In this document: one piece after another, positions 1 to 10,424 of the stretch
How the letters are laid out: each line of letters begins with the position of its first letter
How positions within the stretch are numbered: the first letter of the stretch is position 1
Assembly (NCBI GenBank): GCA_009693865.1
Contig: SHWL01000001.1
Span: 1-64,000 of the forward strand
Length of the DNA stretch: 64,000 nucleotides
Source: Acetobacteraceae bacterium
GTDB taxonomy: Bacteria; Pseudomonadota; Alphaproteobacteria; Acetobacterales; Acetobacteraceae
Direction: 5' to 3'
Notes under the pieces: model-generated
The model's database searches: none
Seen by the model: the letters and a program-made list of their open reading frames with translations, nothing else
Told to the model about the DNA's origin: nothing
Position numbers and translations under genes: made by a program

Positions 1-119
1 CTACACATTGATGCAGGTGTTTTCGGTGACAGTATTTGAAAAGGCCTCGATAGAATCTGTGATTTCTCAAACAGCTGACAGTTCCGAACATGTCATGGAC
101 GATAACCAATTGAATTTAT

Positions 120-713
120 TCAGCTATTGACCGGACAATAGTGATCTGGGTTATCAGCAAGAAACTTGGTGAGGCTCTCGTTAAACCAACCTTTGATCAA
201 CCGAACATTCGACGCCACCTTGGGTAATTTTCCTGAAAGATTAAAATGTCCTTTGGCAAAACTCCATCCGATCCAATCTTCCTGCAACCCATCGAACGAA
301 TCAAACCCATATATTACTTCGCTGGTCAATCCAGCTATGTAATTGGTCGACTTCGCTTTATACACACCAAACTCAACGATCATTCCATCAATGGTACGGC
401 GAGAAAACGCATAGCGCCATAAGGCATGGATATCACTAAAACATAAGGCGGATGCCATTCTTGCTTCCGCGTAATCTGCCGAGTCGGCGATCGCACGCCG
501 CACGGTTTCGGAAACGACCTGAGGTTGACTCTCCGCCATTGGCGGGGCTGGAGGGAGACGCCTACGGATATACGCGATGAGAGCAACCAATGTAGCATCT
601 ACAATCGCCTTGGCTGTTCTGTTGATCATGATTTCATCCTGAGCTCGCATCAACAATACCATTTCTGTTCTTCCCAGCGCAAGCGCATACTCAAAAATAC
701 GATTCAGTGGCAT
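120..713 (-). pseudogene. TylF/macrocin-O-methyltransferase-like class I SAM methyltransferase, truncated at C-terminus
   Basis: ORF contains IVEFGVYKAKSTNYIAG, YGFDSFDGLQEDW and NVRLIKGWFNESLTKFLADNPD typical of TylF-like proteins, then stops just before the expected FLHIDxDLYSST motif. Confidence 0.6.
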
Positions 714-821
714 CAGGATCGGCGTTCATACTAATGCCGGAACCTGATATGTGCATACCATCACAAGCTCGCCGATCCTATTTATATCTAAAACGGTATT
801 TTAACCGATTATGGCGGGTCA

Positions 822-2024
822 TCATTGCTTGATGGGCCGCCCGTCCCGGAAATACGGAACCAACTGAGCCTCGTACACTCGCAAAGCTGCGCCAATCGCC
901 TGATGCATATCGAGGTAACGATACGTGCCAAGCCGCCCCGCGAAGATCACATTTTGTTCCGCCTCGGCCATGGTCCGATAATCATCGTAGCCCGCCTTAT
1001 CGGCGGTCCGGTTGATCGGATAATACGGTTCATCATGCTGCCGCGCAAAACGTGAGTACTCCCGGAAGATCACACTTTTCTCCCGCTGATAATCGCGCTC
1101 CGGATGCAGGTGCCGGAATTCGTGGATCCGGGTGAACTCGACGTCCGGATCGGGATAGTTCACGACACTGGCCCCCTGGAAGTCGCCGACCGGCATGACC
1201 TCCCGTTCGAAATCCAGCGTTCGCCAGCCAAGTTCCCCGGCTCGAAAGTCGAAATAGCGATCGATTGGCCCGGTGTAGACCACTGGTATATTCGCCGGGA
1301 TGTTCGCACGTACATGGAAATAATCGACGCCGGTGTGGACGCTGACACCCCCGGCCGCCAGCATACGCCGGAATATCTCCCCGTACCCAGTAAGCGGCAA
1401 CCCCTGATGCCGGTCGTCGAAGTAGGAATCCTCGAACGTCAGCCGGACAGGAAGCCGCGAGATGATATCGGCGGGCAGCTCCCGCGGGTCGGTCTGCCAC
1501 TGCTTTGCTGTGTAACCCTTGATGAATGCCTCGTACATCGTCCGCCCAACCAGCGAGATCGCCTTCTCCTCCAGGTTCGCGGGGTTGACGATTCCGGACA
1601 CCGCGACTTCCTTCGCGATCAGGGCGCGAGCCTCATCGGGGCTCAGAAACCGGCCGAACAAGGTGGACAGCGTGCCCAGGTTCATCGGCATGGTGAAGAA
1701 CCGGTCGAGATGCCGGACGATCACGCGATGGCGATAATTGGAGAACGCCGAGAACCGGTTGACGTAGTCCCATACCGCCTGGCTGCTGGTATGGAACAGA
1801 TGCGAACCATAGGTGTGAACCTCGATTCCGGTGGCAGTATCCACTTCGGACCAGGCGTTTCCACCGATATGCGGCCGCCGCTCGAGCACACAAACCCGCT
1901 GCCCGAGTTCCGCGGCGCAGCGCTCGGCGATCGTCGCGCCAAAAAAGCCACTGCCCACAACAATCAGGTCGTAGGCCGAAAAGTCAGGCATCGAATCCTC
2001 CGGGCATCGATCCGAATCAACCAT
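822..2024 (-). CDS. glf: UDP-galactopyranose mutase
   Basis: N-terminal FAD motif DLIVVGSGFFGATIAERCA, NAWSEVDTATGIEVHTYGSHLFHTSSQAVWDYVNRF, C-terminal RLGTYRYLDMHQAIGAAL. Confidence 0.93.
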   Translation of the reverse strand: MVDSDRCPEDSMPDFSAYDLIVVGSGFFGATIAERCAAELGQRVCVLERRPHIGGNAWSEVDTATGIEVHTYGSHLFHTSSQAVWDYVNRFSAFSNYRHRVIVRHLDRFFTMPMNLGTLSTLFGRFLSPDEARALIAKEVAVSGIVNPANLEEKAISLVGRTMYEAFIKGYTAKQWQTDPRELPADIISRLPVRLTFEDSYFDDRHQGLPLTGYGEIFRRMLAAGGVSVHTGVDYFHVRANIPANIPVVYTGPIDRYFDFRAGELGWRTLDFEREVMPVGDFQGASVVNYPDPDVEFTRIHEFRHLHPERDYQREKSVIFREYSRFARQHDEPYYPINRTADKAGYDDYRTMAEAEQNVIFAGRLGTYRYLDMHQAIGAALRVYEAQLVPYFRDGRPIKQ

Positions 2025-2162
2025 CGCGGGGATGACAACGCGGTGTCAAACCAAACATAGCGCGCCGATCTCAGAATCGTCGCATACGTCGCCCAGTCCG
2101 ATGGGCCGTTTGACCCTGCCCCAACGCATGCACCATGTTGCACCCGGCCCGAGACACCCATA

Positions 2163-3479
2163 TTGATGACTCCAACGTCCCATCCCCCCGTTGGCCCAGG
2201 AATCAACCCCCCAGTGAACGAGCTCATCCAGACCACCCGCCTCCCCTCCGGCCTCACCGTCGTGACGGAACGCATGGACCGGGTCGAAACCGTCTCCTTC
2301 GGCGCCTATGTCGCCACCGGCTCCCGCAATGAGACCGAGGCGGAGAACGGCGTCTCGCACTTCCTCGAGCATATGGCCTTCAAAGGCACCGAAACGCGCT
2401 CCGCCGCCGCCATCGCGGAGGAGATCGAGAACGTCGGCGGCCACATCAACGCCTACACCGCCCGCGAACAGACCGCCTACTATGTCAAGGTCCTCAAGGA
2501 GGACACGGCGCTGGCCGCCGACATCATCGGCGACATCCTGACCCACTCGACGTTCGAACCGGAGGAGATGGAGCGCGAACGCGGCGTCATCCTGCAGGAA
2601 ATCGGCCAGGCCAACGACACCCCGGACGACATCATCTTCGACCATTTCCAGGAAGTCGCTTACCCCTCCCAATCCCTGGGCCGGCCCATTCTGGGGACCG
2701 AGGAAGGGATCCGGGAAATGCCCCGCGCGATCCTGACCGCATATATGAAGCGGCACTACGCGCCATCCAACGTGGTCGTCGCCGCGGCGGGGAACCTGGA
2801 ACATCAGCAGGTCCTCGACCTGGTCCAGCGCCATTTCGCCGACCTGCCAGCCCAGACGGCGCCGGGCATGGAGACCGGAACGTATCGGGGCGGCGAGTTC
2901 CGGGAAGCCCGCGACCTGGACCAGGTCCATATCGTTCTTGGCTTTCCCTCGATCGGTTTTTCCGACCCGGATTACTACCCGACGCTGCTGCTCTCTACCC
3001 TTCTGGGCGGCGGCATGTCGTCCCGGCTGTTCCAGGAAATCCGGGAAAAGCGCGGCCTGGTTTATTCGATCTACTCGTTCGCCCAGCCGTATATGGATGG
3101 CGGCCTGTTCGGCATCTACGCGGGCACAGGGGAAAGCGAGGCCGAAGAACTGATGCCCGTGACCCTGGAAGAATTACGCAAAGTGCAGACCTCCGTCACC
3201 GAGTCCGAACTGGCGCGCGCCAAGGCGCAGGTGAAGGCCAGCGTGCTGATGTCGCTGGAAAGCACCGGCAGCCGGTGCGAGCAGTTAGCCCGGCAGCTCC
3301 AGGTCTTCGGCCGGGTGCTGTCCACCGAGGAGACCGTCCGAAAAATCGTGGCGGTCACGCCCGAAGATATCCAGCGCGCCGCCGTCAGGCATTTCCGCGG
3401 GAAGCCAACCCTGGCCGCCATGGGTCCCGCCACGCGCGTACCCGGCCTGGCGCAGATCACGGAAACACTGGCCGCGTAA
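2163..3479 (+). CDS. M16 family zinc peptidase (processing-peptidase-like)
   Basis: HxxEH motif (HFLEHMAFKGT), GGHINAYTAREQTAYY, GGGMSSRLFQEIREKRGLVYSIYSF. Confidence 0.92.
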   Translation: MMTPTSHPPVGPGINPPVNELIQTTRLPSGLTVVTERMDRVETVSFGAYVATGSRNETEAENGVSHFLEHMAFKGTETRSAAAIAEEIENVGGHINAYTAREQTAYYVKVLKEDTALAADIIGDILTHSTFEPEEMERERGVILQEIGQANDTPDDIIFDHFQEVAYPSQSLGRPILGTEEGIREMPRAILTAYMKRHYAPSNVVVAAAGNLEHQQVLDLVQRHFADLPAQTAPGMETGTYRGGEFREARDLDQVHIVLGFPSIGFSDPDYYPTLLLSTLLGGGMSSRLFQEIREKRGLVYSIYSFAQPYMDGGLFGIYAGTGESEAEELMPVTLEELRKVQTSVTESELARAKAQVKASVLMSLESTGSRCEQLARQLQVFGRVLSTEETVRKIVAVTPEDIQRAAVRHFRGKPTLAAMGPATRVPGLAQITETLAA

Positions 3480-3633
3480 CGGCTTCGCAAGTCAGGCGGC
3501 GCCAGAATGCGGCGATGACGGAGCGGCCTGGCCGTTAGGTGGGGATGAGACCCGCGCGGCTGCCAGCAAATTCTGGAATCCGTCGGCCAACCTGTGCTTT
3601 ACCTCCGCCCCACCCGCGAAAAGGAATCTCCTG

Positions 3634-4944
3634 GTGCGTATCACGATGATCGGAGGTGGCTATGTCGGCCTCGTCTCCGGCGCCTGTTTCGCGGAATTCG
3701 GCACCGACGTGACCGTGGTGGAAACCGATGCGGGGAAGCTCACCGCCTTGCGGGACGGCCGCATGCCCATCTTCGAACCCGGGCTTGAAAAACTGGTGCG
3801 GGAAAATGTCGCCGCCGGCCGCCTGTCCTTCACCGGCGACCTGACCGAGGGCGTGCAGGATGCCGAGGCTGTGTTCATCGCCGTCGGCACTCCGGCCCGC
3901 CGGGGCGATGGCCACGCCGACCTCACATATGTCTATGCCGCCGTCGAACAGGTGGCGCGCGCGCTGACCACCTCCACCGTCATCGTCACAAAGTCCACGG
4001 TGCCCGTCGGCACGGGACGCCGGATCAAGGAAATCGTGGCCGCGGTCCGGCCCGATCTGGAGATTCACGTCGCCTCGAATCCCGAATTCCTGCGCGAAGG
4101 CAACGCCATCACCGATTTCATGCGCCCGGACCGCGTGGTCATCGGCTCGGAAACCGAGCGCGCGCGGGAGGTTCTGGGCCGCCTCTACCGCCCGCTCAAT
4201 CTGATCGAGACGCCGATCCTGCATACCGGAATAGAGACGGCTGAACTGACGAAATACGCCGGCAACGCGTTCTTGGCGATGAAGGTCACGTTCATCAATG
4301 AAATGGCCGATTTGTGTGAAAAGGTGGGCGCCGATGTTCACGACGTCGCGCGCGGGATCGGTCTCGATGGCCGGATCGGCCGGAAATTCCTCCACCCCGG
4401 GCCGGGCTATGGCGGATCGTGCTTCCCGAAGGACACTCTGGCGCTGGTGCGCACGGCGCAAGACCACGGGGCGCCGTCCCGGCTGGTCGAGGCAACGGTC
4501 CTCGTCAACGAAGCCCGCAAATCCAGCATGGCGATGCGTGTCATCAACGCCTGCGGCGGGTCCGTCCGCGGCAAGACCATCGGTGTACTGGGCCTGACCT
4601 TCAAGCCGGAGACCGACGACATGCGCGACTCGCCGTCGTTGCCGATCGTCTCCCGGCTGGCGGGCGACGGTGCCGCGATCCGCGCCTTCGACCCCGAGGG
4701 AATGGAACAGGCAAAACCCTTGCTGCCGGAGTCGGTCACGTATTGCCGTGATGCGATGGATGCAGCGACCGGGGCGGATGCGGTGATCCTGATCACGGAA
4801 TGGAACGAGTTCCGGGCGCTTTCCCCGACCCGGCTGCGCGATACCATGCGCGGCCGGGTGTTGGTCGACCTGCGCAACGCATGGGACCCCGTGGCGATGC
4901 GGCAGGCTGGGTTCGATTACCATGGAATTGGCCGGCCCGGTTGA
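3634..4944 (+). CDS. UDP-glucose 6-dehydrogenase
   Basis: MITMIGGGYVGLVSGACFAEFG, GPGYGGSCFPKDTLAL active-site Cys motif, GLTFKPETDDMRDSPS. Confidence 0.95.
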   Translation: MRITMIGGGYVGLVSGACFAEFGTDVTVVETDAGKLTALRDGRMPIFEPGLEKLVRENVAAGRLSFTGDLTEGVQDAEAVFIAVGTPARRGDGHADLTYVYAAVEQVARALTTSTVIVTKSTVPVGTGRRIKEIVAAVRPDLEIHVASNPEFLREGNAITDFMRPDRVVIGSETERAREVLGRLYRPLNLIETPILHTGIETAELTKYAGNAFLAMKVTFINEMADLCEKVGADVHDVARGIGLDGRIGRKFLHPGPGYGGSCFPKDTLALVRTAQDHGAPSRLVEATVLVNEARKSSMAMRVINACGGSVRGKTIGVLGLTFKPETDDMRDSPSLPIVSRLAGDGAAIRAFDPEGMEQAKPLLPESVTYCRDAMDAATGADAVILITEWNEFRALSPTRLRDTMRGRVLVDLRNAWDPVAMRQAGFDYHGIGRPG

Positions 4945-5118
4945 GCCCGCGAGCCACTTCCGGCCACGCCATTATTCGCTCCCGTGCCCGACCGGCGATT
5001 GTCCCGGCCAATCGCCGGGGCACCGCGCCCGGCCGAATGTCAGGTTTCAACCGGCCGATCATCGAATTTTGCGCTCCGCATTAAGGTTTCATCAACCGTG
5101 AGGCGCTATGCCGCGGTC

Positions 5119-6105
5119 ATGAAGCTGACCGTCTGTGTCTGTACGCATAACCGGCCACGGTACGTGCGCGACTGCCTCGAGGGCTTACGCCGCCAGAGCG
5201 TACCGCAAGAGTGTTTCGCCCTCGTGATCGTCGACAGCGGCTCGTCCGAGCCAGCGCGCTCCGATCTCGTTGTCCTTGCGCGGGATTATCCAGGCGCCCG
5301 GCTGCTCCGGGTCGACGAACCCGGGGTCAGCACCGCCCGCAACGCCGGAGCCGCCGCGGCAGCGACAGGCTTCATCGCCTACATCGACGATGACGCCATT
5401 CCCGCGGCGAACTGGATCGAGGCAATTCTTGCCGCGCTCAGCGGTGACACTCGACCCCCGGTCGTGCTCGGAGGCCGCATCCTGCCAAAATGGGAGGCGC
5501 CGCTGCCCGCGTGGTGGCCGCCCGGTTTACGCGGCGTTCTGTCGATCATCGAGCACGAGGGCGTAGGTGAGTATCGCTCGGCGGCACTACCGGCTGGATT
5601 GGAACCCTACGCGGCCAACATGGTTGTGCACGCGCCCACCTTATTATGCGTAGGCGGTTTCGGATGCGGAATAGGCAGGATCGGGACCGCCTTGTTATCG
5701 GATGAAGAGGTCCAACTCGCCTGGCGGTTGCAGGACATGGGGCTGTCCGCGCGATACGACTCACGAATCGTGGTGTTCCATCAGATTCAGGCTCGCCGCC
5801 TGAACCCGGACTGGCTGTTATCGCGTTTATATTGGCAGGGAGCCTCGACGGTGCTGACCCGGCGGCTGTTACACTATCGCGGCGCGCTCTGGCGCGAGTT
5901 CCCACGCCGCCTCCTTGTGGCGATCTTGTATGCCCCTGTCGCGCTCTGGCCCCGTGATTCCACCCGATTTCTGGCGGTTCGCTGGCGTTGGGCGTACGCC
6001 GCCGGCTTCCTTCGGGCCGCGCTTGGCTGGCGCGCGGCAAATGCCGCCCGCCGCATTGCCGGCACCGCGCACCACGCGGCCTCCCGCGCCCCAGCCATTT
6101 CATGA
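5119..6105 (+). CDS. Glycosyltransferase family 2
   Basis: MKLTVCVCTHNRPRYVRDCLEGL, IDDDAIPAANWIEA; start chosen inside longer ORF 4984-6105. Confidence 0.88.
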   Translation: MKLTVCVCTHNRPRYVRDCLEGLRRQSVPQECFALVIVDSGSSEPARSDLVVLARDYPGARLLRVDEPGVSTARNAGAAAAATGFIAYIDDDAIPAANWIEAILAALSGDTRPPVVLGGRILPKWEAPLPAWWPPGLRGVLSIIEHEGVGEYRSAALPAGLEPYAANMVVHAPTLLCVGGFGCGIGRIGTALLSDEEVQLAWRLQDMGLSARYDSRIVVFHQIQARRLNPDWLLSRLYWQGASTVLTRRLLHYRGALWREFPRRLLVAILYAPVALWPRDSTRFLAVRWRWAYAAGFLRAALGWRAANAARRIAGTAHHAASRAPAIS

Positions 6106-7082
6106 TCCTCTATAACTGGCGGGGCCCGGCCCAGAATTTCGGCGACGAACTGAACACCCTGCTGTGGCCAAGGCTGCTGCCGGATTTCTTCGACCACGAC
6201 GGGGCGGCACGGTTCCTTGGCATCGGTTCCATTCTCGACGGACGCCACGATCCAACAGCGCTGAAACTGGTCGCAGGCTCGGGGTATGGTGGTTATGAGG
6301 CGCCGATCGTGCTCGATGAGACATGGGTCGTGCACTGGGTCCGGGGACGCCGTACCGCGCGGATGCTCGGCCTGCCGCTTTGCCTTGGCATTGGTGACCC
6401 TGCCTCTCTGATCCCGCTCGCGGGCCTCGCGCCCCCACGCGAAAATCAGGATATCGGCTTCATGCCGCATTTCGAAAGCGCGATCCGGGGCGCCTGGCGG
6501 GAAGCAGCGGCGCTGGCGGGCATAACTCTGATCGACCCGCGCGACGATCCGCGGTCGGTCATCGCCGCGATTTCCCGGTGCCGTGTGATACTCAGCGAAG
6601 CGCTGCATGGTGTCATCGTCGCCGACGCCTTGCGAGTTCCCTGGATCGCGGTCGAACCGCTCGCCCCCATCCACCGCCCAAAATGGCTCGACTGGGCCGA
6701 GACCGTCGATCTGACGATCGCGTTCCATCGGCTCCCGCCCTCGACGTTACTGGAGCGGGCCCATCTCTCGGGCATGGCGCGCTTTCACGCGGGAAGATGC
6801 CTGTTGAACCGGCAGGCCGCGCGGCTCCGCGCCATCGCGCGAAATCAATATATTGACCGGGCGGCCCAGGCACTGCGGAAGGTCGCGCGCGCGGCGCCCC
6901 AATTGTCCGGCGCAGGGGCGCTGGATCGCGGTCAGAGCAGGATGGTGGACGCGATCGCTGCCCTGCGGCGCGACCCGATGCGCCGACCCCACCAGACAGA
7001 GCAGGTCCAGATCGACCCGCCACCCTTGCACCGCCGCGCGGTTTCCGCCTACCACGAGATGCCCGGCCGGCTCATCGCCTGA
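6102..7082 (+). CDS. Polysaccharide pyruvyltransferase family-like protein
   Basis: MILYNWRGPAQNFGDELNTLLWPRLL and C-terminal SEALHGVIVADALRVPWIAVEPL; start overlaps previous stop. Confidence 0.8.
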   Translation: MILYNWRGPAQNFGDELNTLLWPRLLPDFFDHDGAARFLGIGSILDGRHDPTALKLVAGSGYGGYEAPIVLDETWVVHWVRGRRTARMLGLPLCLGIGDPASLIPLAGLAPPRENQDIGFMPHFESAIRGAWREAAALAGITLIDPRDDPRSVIAAISRCRVILSEALHGVIVADALRVPWIAVEPLAPIHRPKWLDWAETVDLTIAFHRLPPSTLLERAHLSGMARFHAGRCLLNRQAARLRAIARNQYIDRAAQALRKVARAAPQLSGAGALDRGQSRMVDAIAALRRDPMRRPHQTEQVQIDPPPLHRRAVSAYHEMPGRLIA

Positions 7083-7121
7083 TTCCGGTGCCGTTCCACC
7101 GCGTGGGAGCTTCTGTCGCTG

Positions 7122-8834
7122 ATGCCGTCCGTGCCCGACCTGTCACGGCTCATTCCGCTCAGCGCCCGCGTCGTACTGGATGTCGGTTGCGGCCGGGGGG
7201 ACGTCGGCGCCGCGTACCGCCGATTAAACCCCAATGCGCGCCTGCTGGCCATCGACAACGATCCGGAGATGGTGATCGAAGCCCGCCGTCATTACGACGA
7301 GTGCGTCCTGGCCGGCGCGGAAGCCGAAATCCTGCCTTTCGACGTCCCAAAGGGCGTCGATTGCATCGTCTATAGCGCGATCCTGGAGCATCTGGCCTCC
7401 CCCTTCGACGTCCTCCGGCGCCACGCCCGGTTGCTGGCCCCAAACGGAACCATGCTGATTTGCGTCTCCAATGTGGAACACTGGAGCCTCGCGCGGCGCT
7501 TGCTGATGGGCGACTTCCGGTATGAGGACGCCGGCCTGATGGACCGCCGGCACCTGCGCTGGTTCAGTCTTGAAACCATGGGGACGGGCCTGCTCGAAGC
7601 CGGGCTTGTGCCGATCGATGTGCAACCCAGAATTTTCGATGAACCCGGAGGCCAGGCGTTCGTCGAGGCGATCGCGCCCGCGTTGCGCAATCTGGGCATC
7701 GACCCCGCCAACTACGTTCGGAATGCGTTGCCGCTACAGCATGTCTGGCGCGCGAGGCGTGAACCGGTTCGCCGGCTGATCGTCGCGGGCGATATGTTGC
7801 ATCCGATCGGCGGAGTATCGCATTTGCGGGTCCTCCATCCGCTGGCGGCCATGGCGTCCGATCCCGAAGTCGTCACCAACCTGGCTCCGCCGGAGAACCC
7901 GCCTGAGTTCACCGATCCCTCGGAGGCCAAACCGGACGGCGCGGACGTTCCGCGGATTTTCATCCTGCACCGGCCCGCTCTGTTCGGGGCCGGGGGCCAG
8001 GCAGTCGTCGATCGTCTTATCGACCGGGGATGGCTGGTGGTGACCGAGTTCGACGACCACCCGGATTTCATGCGCGGGCTGGACACTCCGGACCTGGTGT
8101 CCTTCCGGGGGGTACACGCCGTGCAGACCACGACCCCGATTCTGGCGGAGGTGCTACGCCAACGAAACCCTGAACTGGCGCTGTTCCCCAATGCGATCGC
8201 GTCGCTGCCGGATATCCGCAATTTCACCGACCCCGGCGTCCTGACGGTGTTTTTCGGTGCTTTGAACCGCGAGCAGGATTGGCGTCCGGTCATGGGACCG
8301 ATCAACGCGATCGCCGCCCACATGGGTGGGCGGCTTCGGTTCCGGGTCGTGCACGACGAGGGGTTTTTTCAGGCCCTGGAAACCCGTCACAAAACGTTCA
8401 CTCCACTCTGCGACTACGACACATATCTGGATCTTCTCGGGACCTCGGAAATCTCGCTCATGCCGCTGGACGACACGCCCTTCAATCGCGCGAAGTCCGA
8501 TCTGAAATTCATCGAAGCCGGTGCGTGCCGGGTCGCCTCGCTCGCCAGCACCGTCGTGTACCGGCATAGCATCGCCGAGGGCGAGACCGGACTGCTGTTC
8601 GATGGGCCTGACGCGTTTCACCGGCAATTCCTGCGCCTGGCAGCGATCCCGGACCTCGCATTGGAACTCGGGAACAATGCTCGCCGCGTGGTGATTCGCG
8701 ACCGCATGCTGGCGGATCAGGTTGCGCCGAGAATAGCGTGGTACCGGGATTTGTGGCGGCGGCGGGACGCGCTGACGCAGGCGCTTCGCGCGCGGACCGC
8801 CGATTGGCCGCAATTCCGGGAGCGTCACGATTAA
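7122..8834 (+). CDS. Fusion protein: SAM methyltransferase domain + glycosyltransferase-like domain
   Basis: N-term VVLDVGCGRGDVGAAYRRL (motif I) and YSAILEHLASPFDVLRRHARLL; C-term about 300 aa GT-like with FNRAKSDLKFIEAGACRVASLAS. Confidence 0.75.
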   Translation: MPSVPDLSRLIPLSARVVLDVGCGRGDVGAAYRRLNPNARLLAIDNDPEMVIEARRHYDECVLAGAEAEILPFDVPKGVDCIVYSAILEHLASPFDVLRRHARLLAPNGTMLICVSNVEHWSLARRLLMGDFRYEDAGLMDRRHLRWFSLETMGTGLLEAGLVPIDVQPRIFDEPGGQAFVEAIAPALRNLGIDPANYVRNALPLQHVWRARREPVRRLIVAGDMLHPIGGVSHLRVLHPLAAMASDPEVVTNLAPPENPPEFTDPSEAKPDGADVPRIFILHRPALFGAGGQAVVDRLIDRGWLVVTEFDDHPDFMRGLDTPDLVSFRGVHAVQTTTPILAEVLRQRNPELALFPNAIASLPDIRNFTDPGVLTVFFGALNREQDWRPVMGPINAIAAHMGGRLRFRVVHDEGFFQALETRHKTFTPLCDYDTYLDLLGTSEISLMPLDDTPFNRAKSDLKFIEAGACRVASLASTVVYRHSIAEGETGLLFDGPDAFHRQFLRLAAIPDLALELGNNARRVVIRDRMLADQVAPRIAWYRDLWRRRDALTQALRARTADWPQFRERHD

Positions 8835-8989
8835 GGGAGGGTCTGGGGCACGACACGCTGCCTCCCCTGCCATCCCGGCCCTTTGTGACGGTGATGACCA
8901 TGGAAGGTAGAGCCCCCCGCCCCGAAACGGGCTTAATCTGACGCCGATGGGCCGGCGGCCCTCCGATAACGTTTGGCCAGGACCCCGCC

Positions 8990-10360
8990 ATGCCCCACTT
9001 TATGATAGCTCTTGTCGTCGCGGCGGCGCCGGTCACCGCGCTTCTGGCCATGGCGTTGACCGGCCTGGCCGCGCCTTGGCCCGCCACCGTCGCGATCGCC
9101 GTCACTTTGGTACCGGCCGCCGCGTTCAGCCTGCTTTGGGCCCGCGACCTCAACCTGCTTACCGCCGCGGTCCGCCAGATGGAGGCCGGTGGTGATGGCG
9201 GTGGCGGCACCGAAAGTGTGGGTCCCACCCTCATGGAACCCCTCGGCCGGGAAATCGCGCGGCTCGCACGGCATCTCGCCGCGAGGGCAGCCCGAATTGA
9301 GCAGGAACGCCTGGCGGACACCTTGATCCTGGAACGTTTGCCCGACCCGGTCGTCGTGCTGCGCCGCGATCGAACGGTCAGCCGCCGGAACCTGGCCGCG
9401 GAGGCCATTTTCGGGGCCGACCTGGCGGCTGTCCTGCGTCACCCCGCGCTACGCGATGCCCTGGATCACGCGATCGCCCAGGGAGAGACGAAGGCCGCCG
9501 ATCTGGCGATCGCCGCGCCGGTCGCGCGCGAGTTGCGGGCAACAGTCGTGCCGATCGACCCGCCGCTACGGGACGGCGGTTGCGCCCTGGCGGTCCTGTC
9601 CGATCGCACCCGGGAGCACAGCATCGAACGATCCCACGCGGATTTCGTCGCCAATGTGAGCCACGAATTGCGCACACCGCTTGCCTCGTTGATCGGTTTC
9701 ACGGAGACACTGCTTGGTCCCGCCGAGGACGATCCTCCCGCCCGCAAGCGTTTCCTGGCCATCATGGCCGAACAGGCCGCGCGGATGAACCGGCTGATCG
9801 ACGATTTGCTGAGCCTGTCGCGTATCGAGATGGCGGAGCATCAAACCCCGTCCGACCGGGTCGATCTCGTTGCGTTGCTGCCCAGGATCGTCGCGGGGTA
9901 CGAACCGAGGCTGGCGGGCGGATCTTATATTGAGACCATGATTCCACCGGATTTGCCCGTGGTGACCGGCGACGCTGACCAGATCGCGCAGGTAATACAG
10001 AACCTGCTGGATAACGCCGTGAAATACGGCAGGGAGGGGGGTACGGTGCGGCTGAATGCCACCTTGCCCCGGCCCGGCGATTCATGGCCGTCGCGTCCCG
10101 GCGTGATAGTTGCCGTGGCCGATGAGGGCGCGGGCATTCCACAAACCCACATCCCACGGATCACCGAGCGATTCTATCGCGTCGACAAGGGCCGCTCCCG
10201 CGCCGCCGGCGGGACCGGCCTTGGGCTCGCGATCGTCAAGCACATCGTCAACCGCCACCGTGGCCAATTGTTGATCGTGAGCGAGGAAGGCCTGGGCACG
10301 ACCGTCAGCGTGTGGCTGCCTTTGACGCAGCCAGGCGTTCGGGCCGGAGACGCGGATTGA
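8990..10360 (+). CDS. PhoR-like sensor histidine kinase
   Basis: Two N-terminal hydrophobic segments, FVANVSHELRTPLASLIGFTETL H-box, VIQNLLDNAVKYG N-box, GTGLGLAIVKHIV. Confidence 0.88.
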   Translation: MPHFMIALVVAAAPVTALLAMALTGLAAPWPATVAIAVTLVPAAAFSLLWARDLNLLTAAVRQMEAGGDGGGGTESVGPTLMEPLGREIARLARHLAARAARIEQERLADTLILERLPDPVVVLRRDRTVSRRNLAAEAIFGADLAAVLRHPALRDALDHAIAQGETKAADLAIAAPVARELRATVVPIDPPLRDGGCALAVLSDRTREHSIERSHADFVANVSHELRTPLASLIGFTETLLGPAEDDPPARKRFLAIMAEQAARMNRLIDDLLSLSRIEMAEHQTPSDRVDLVALLPRIVAGYEPRLAGGSYIETMIPPDLPVVTGDADQIAQVIQNLLDNAVKYGREGGTVRLNATLPRPGDSWPSRPGVIVAVADEGAGIPQTHIPRITERFYRVDKGRSRAAGGTGLGLAIVKHIVNRHRGQLLIVSEEGLGTTVSVWLPLTQPGVRAGDAD

Positions 10361-10424
10361 GAGGGCGACCGGCGGGGCCCATGAAAGCGGGATGCAAATG
10401 CGCGAGCGGCGCGCCCGGAAACGG

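Noticed and set aside
3535-4923. 462-aa minus-strand ORF opposite UDP-glucose dehydrogenase
   Set aside because: Antisense shadow; the plus-strand product is well conserved.
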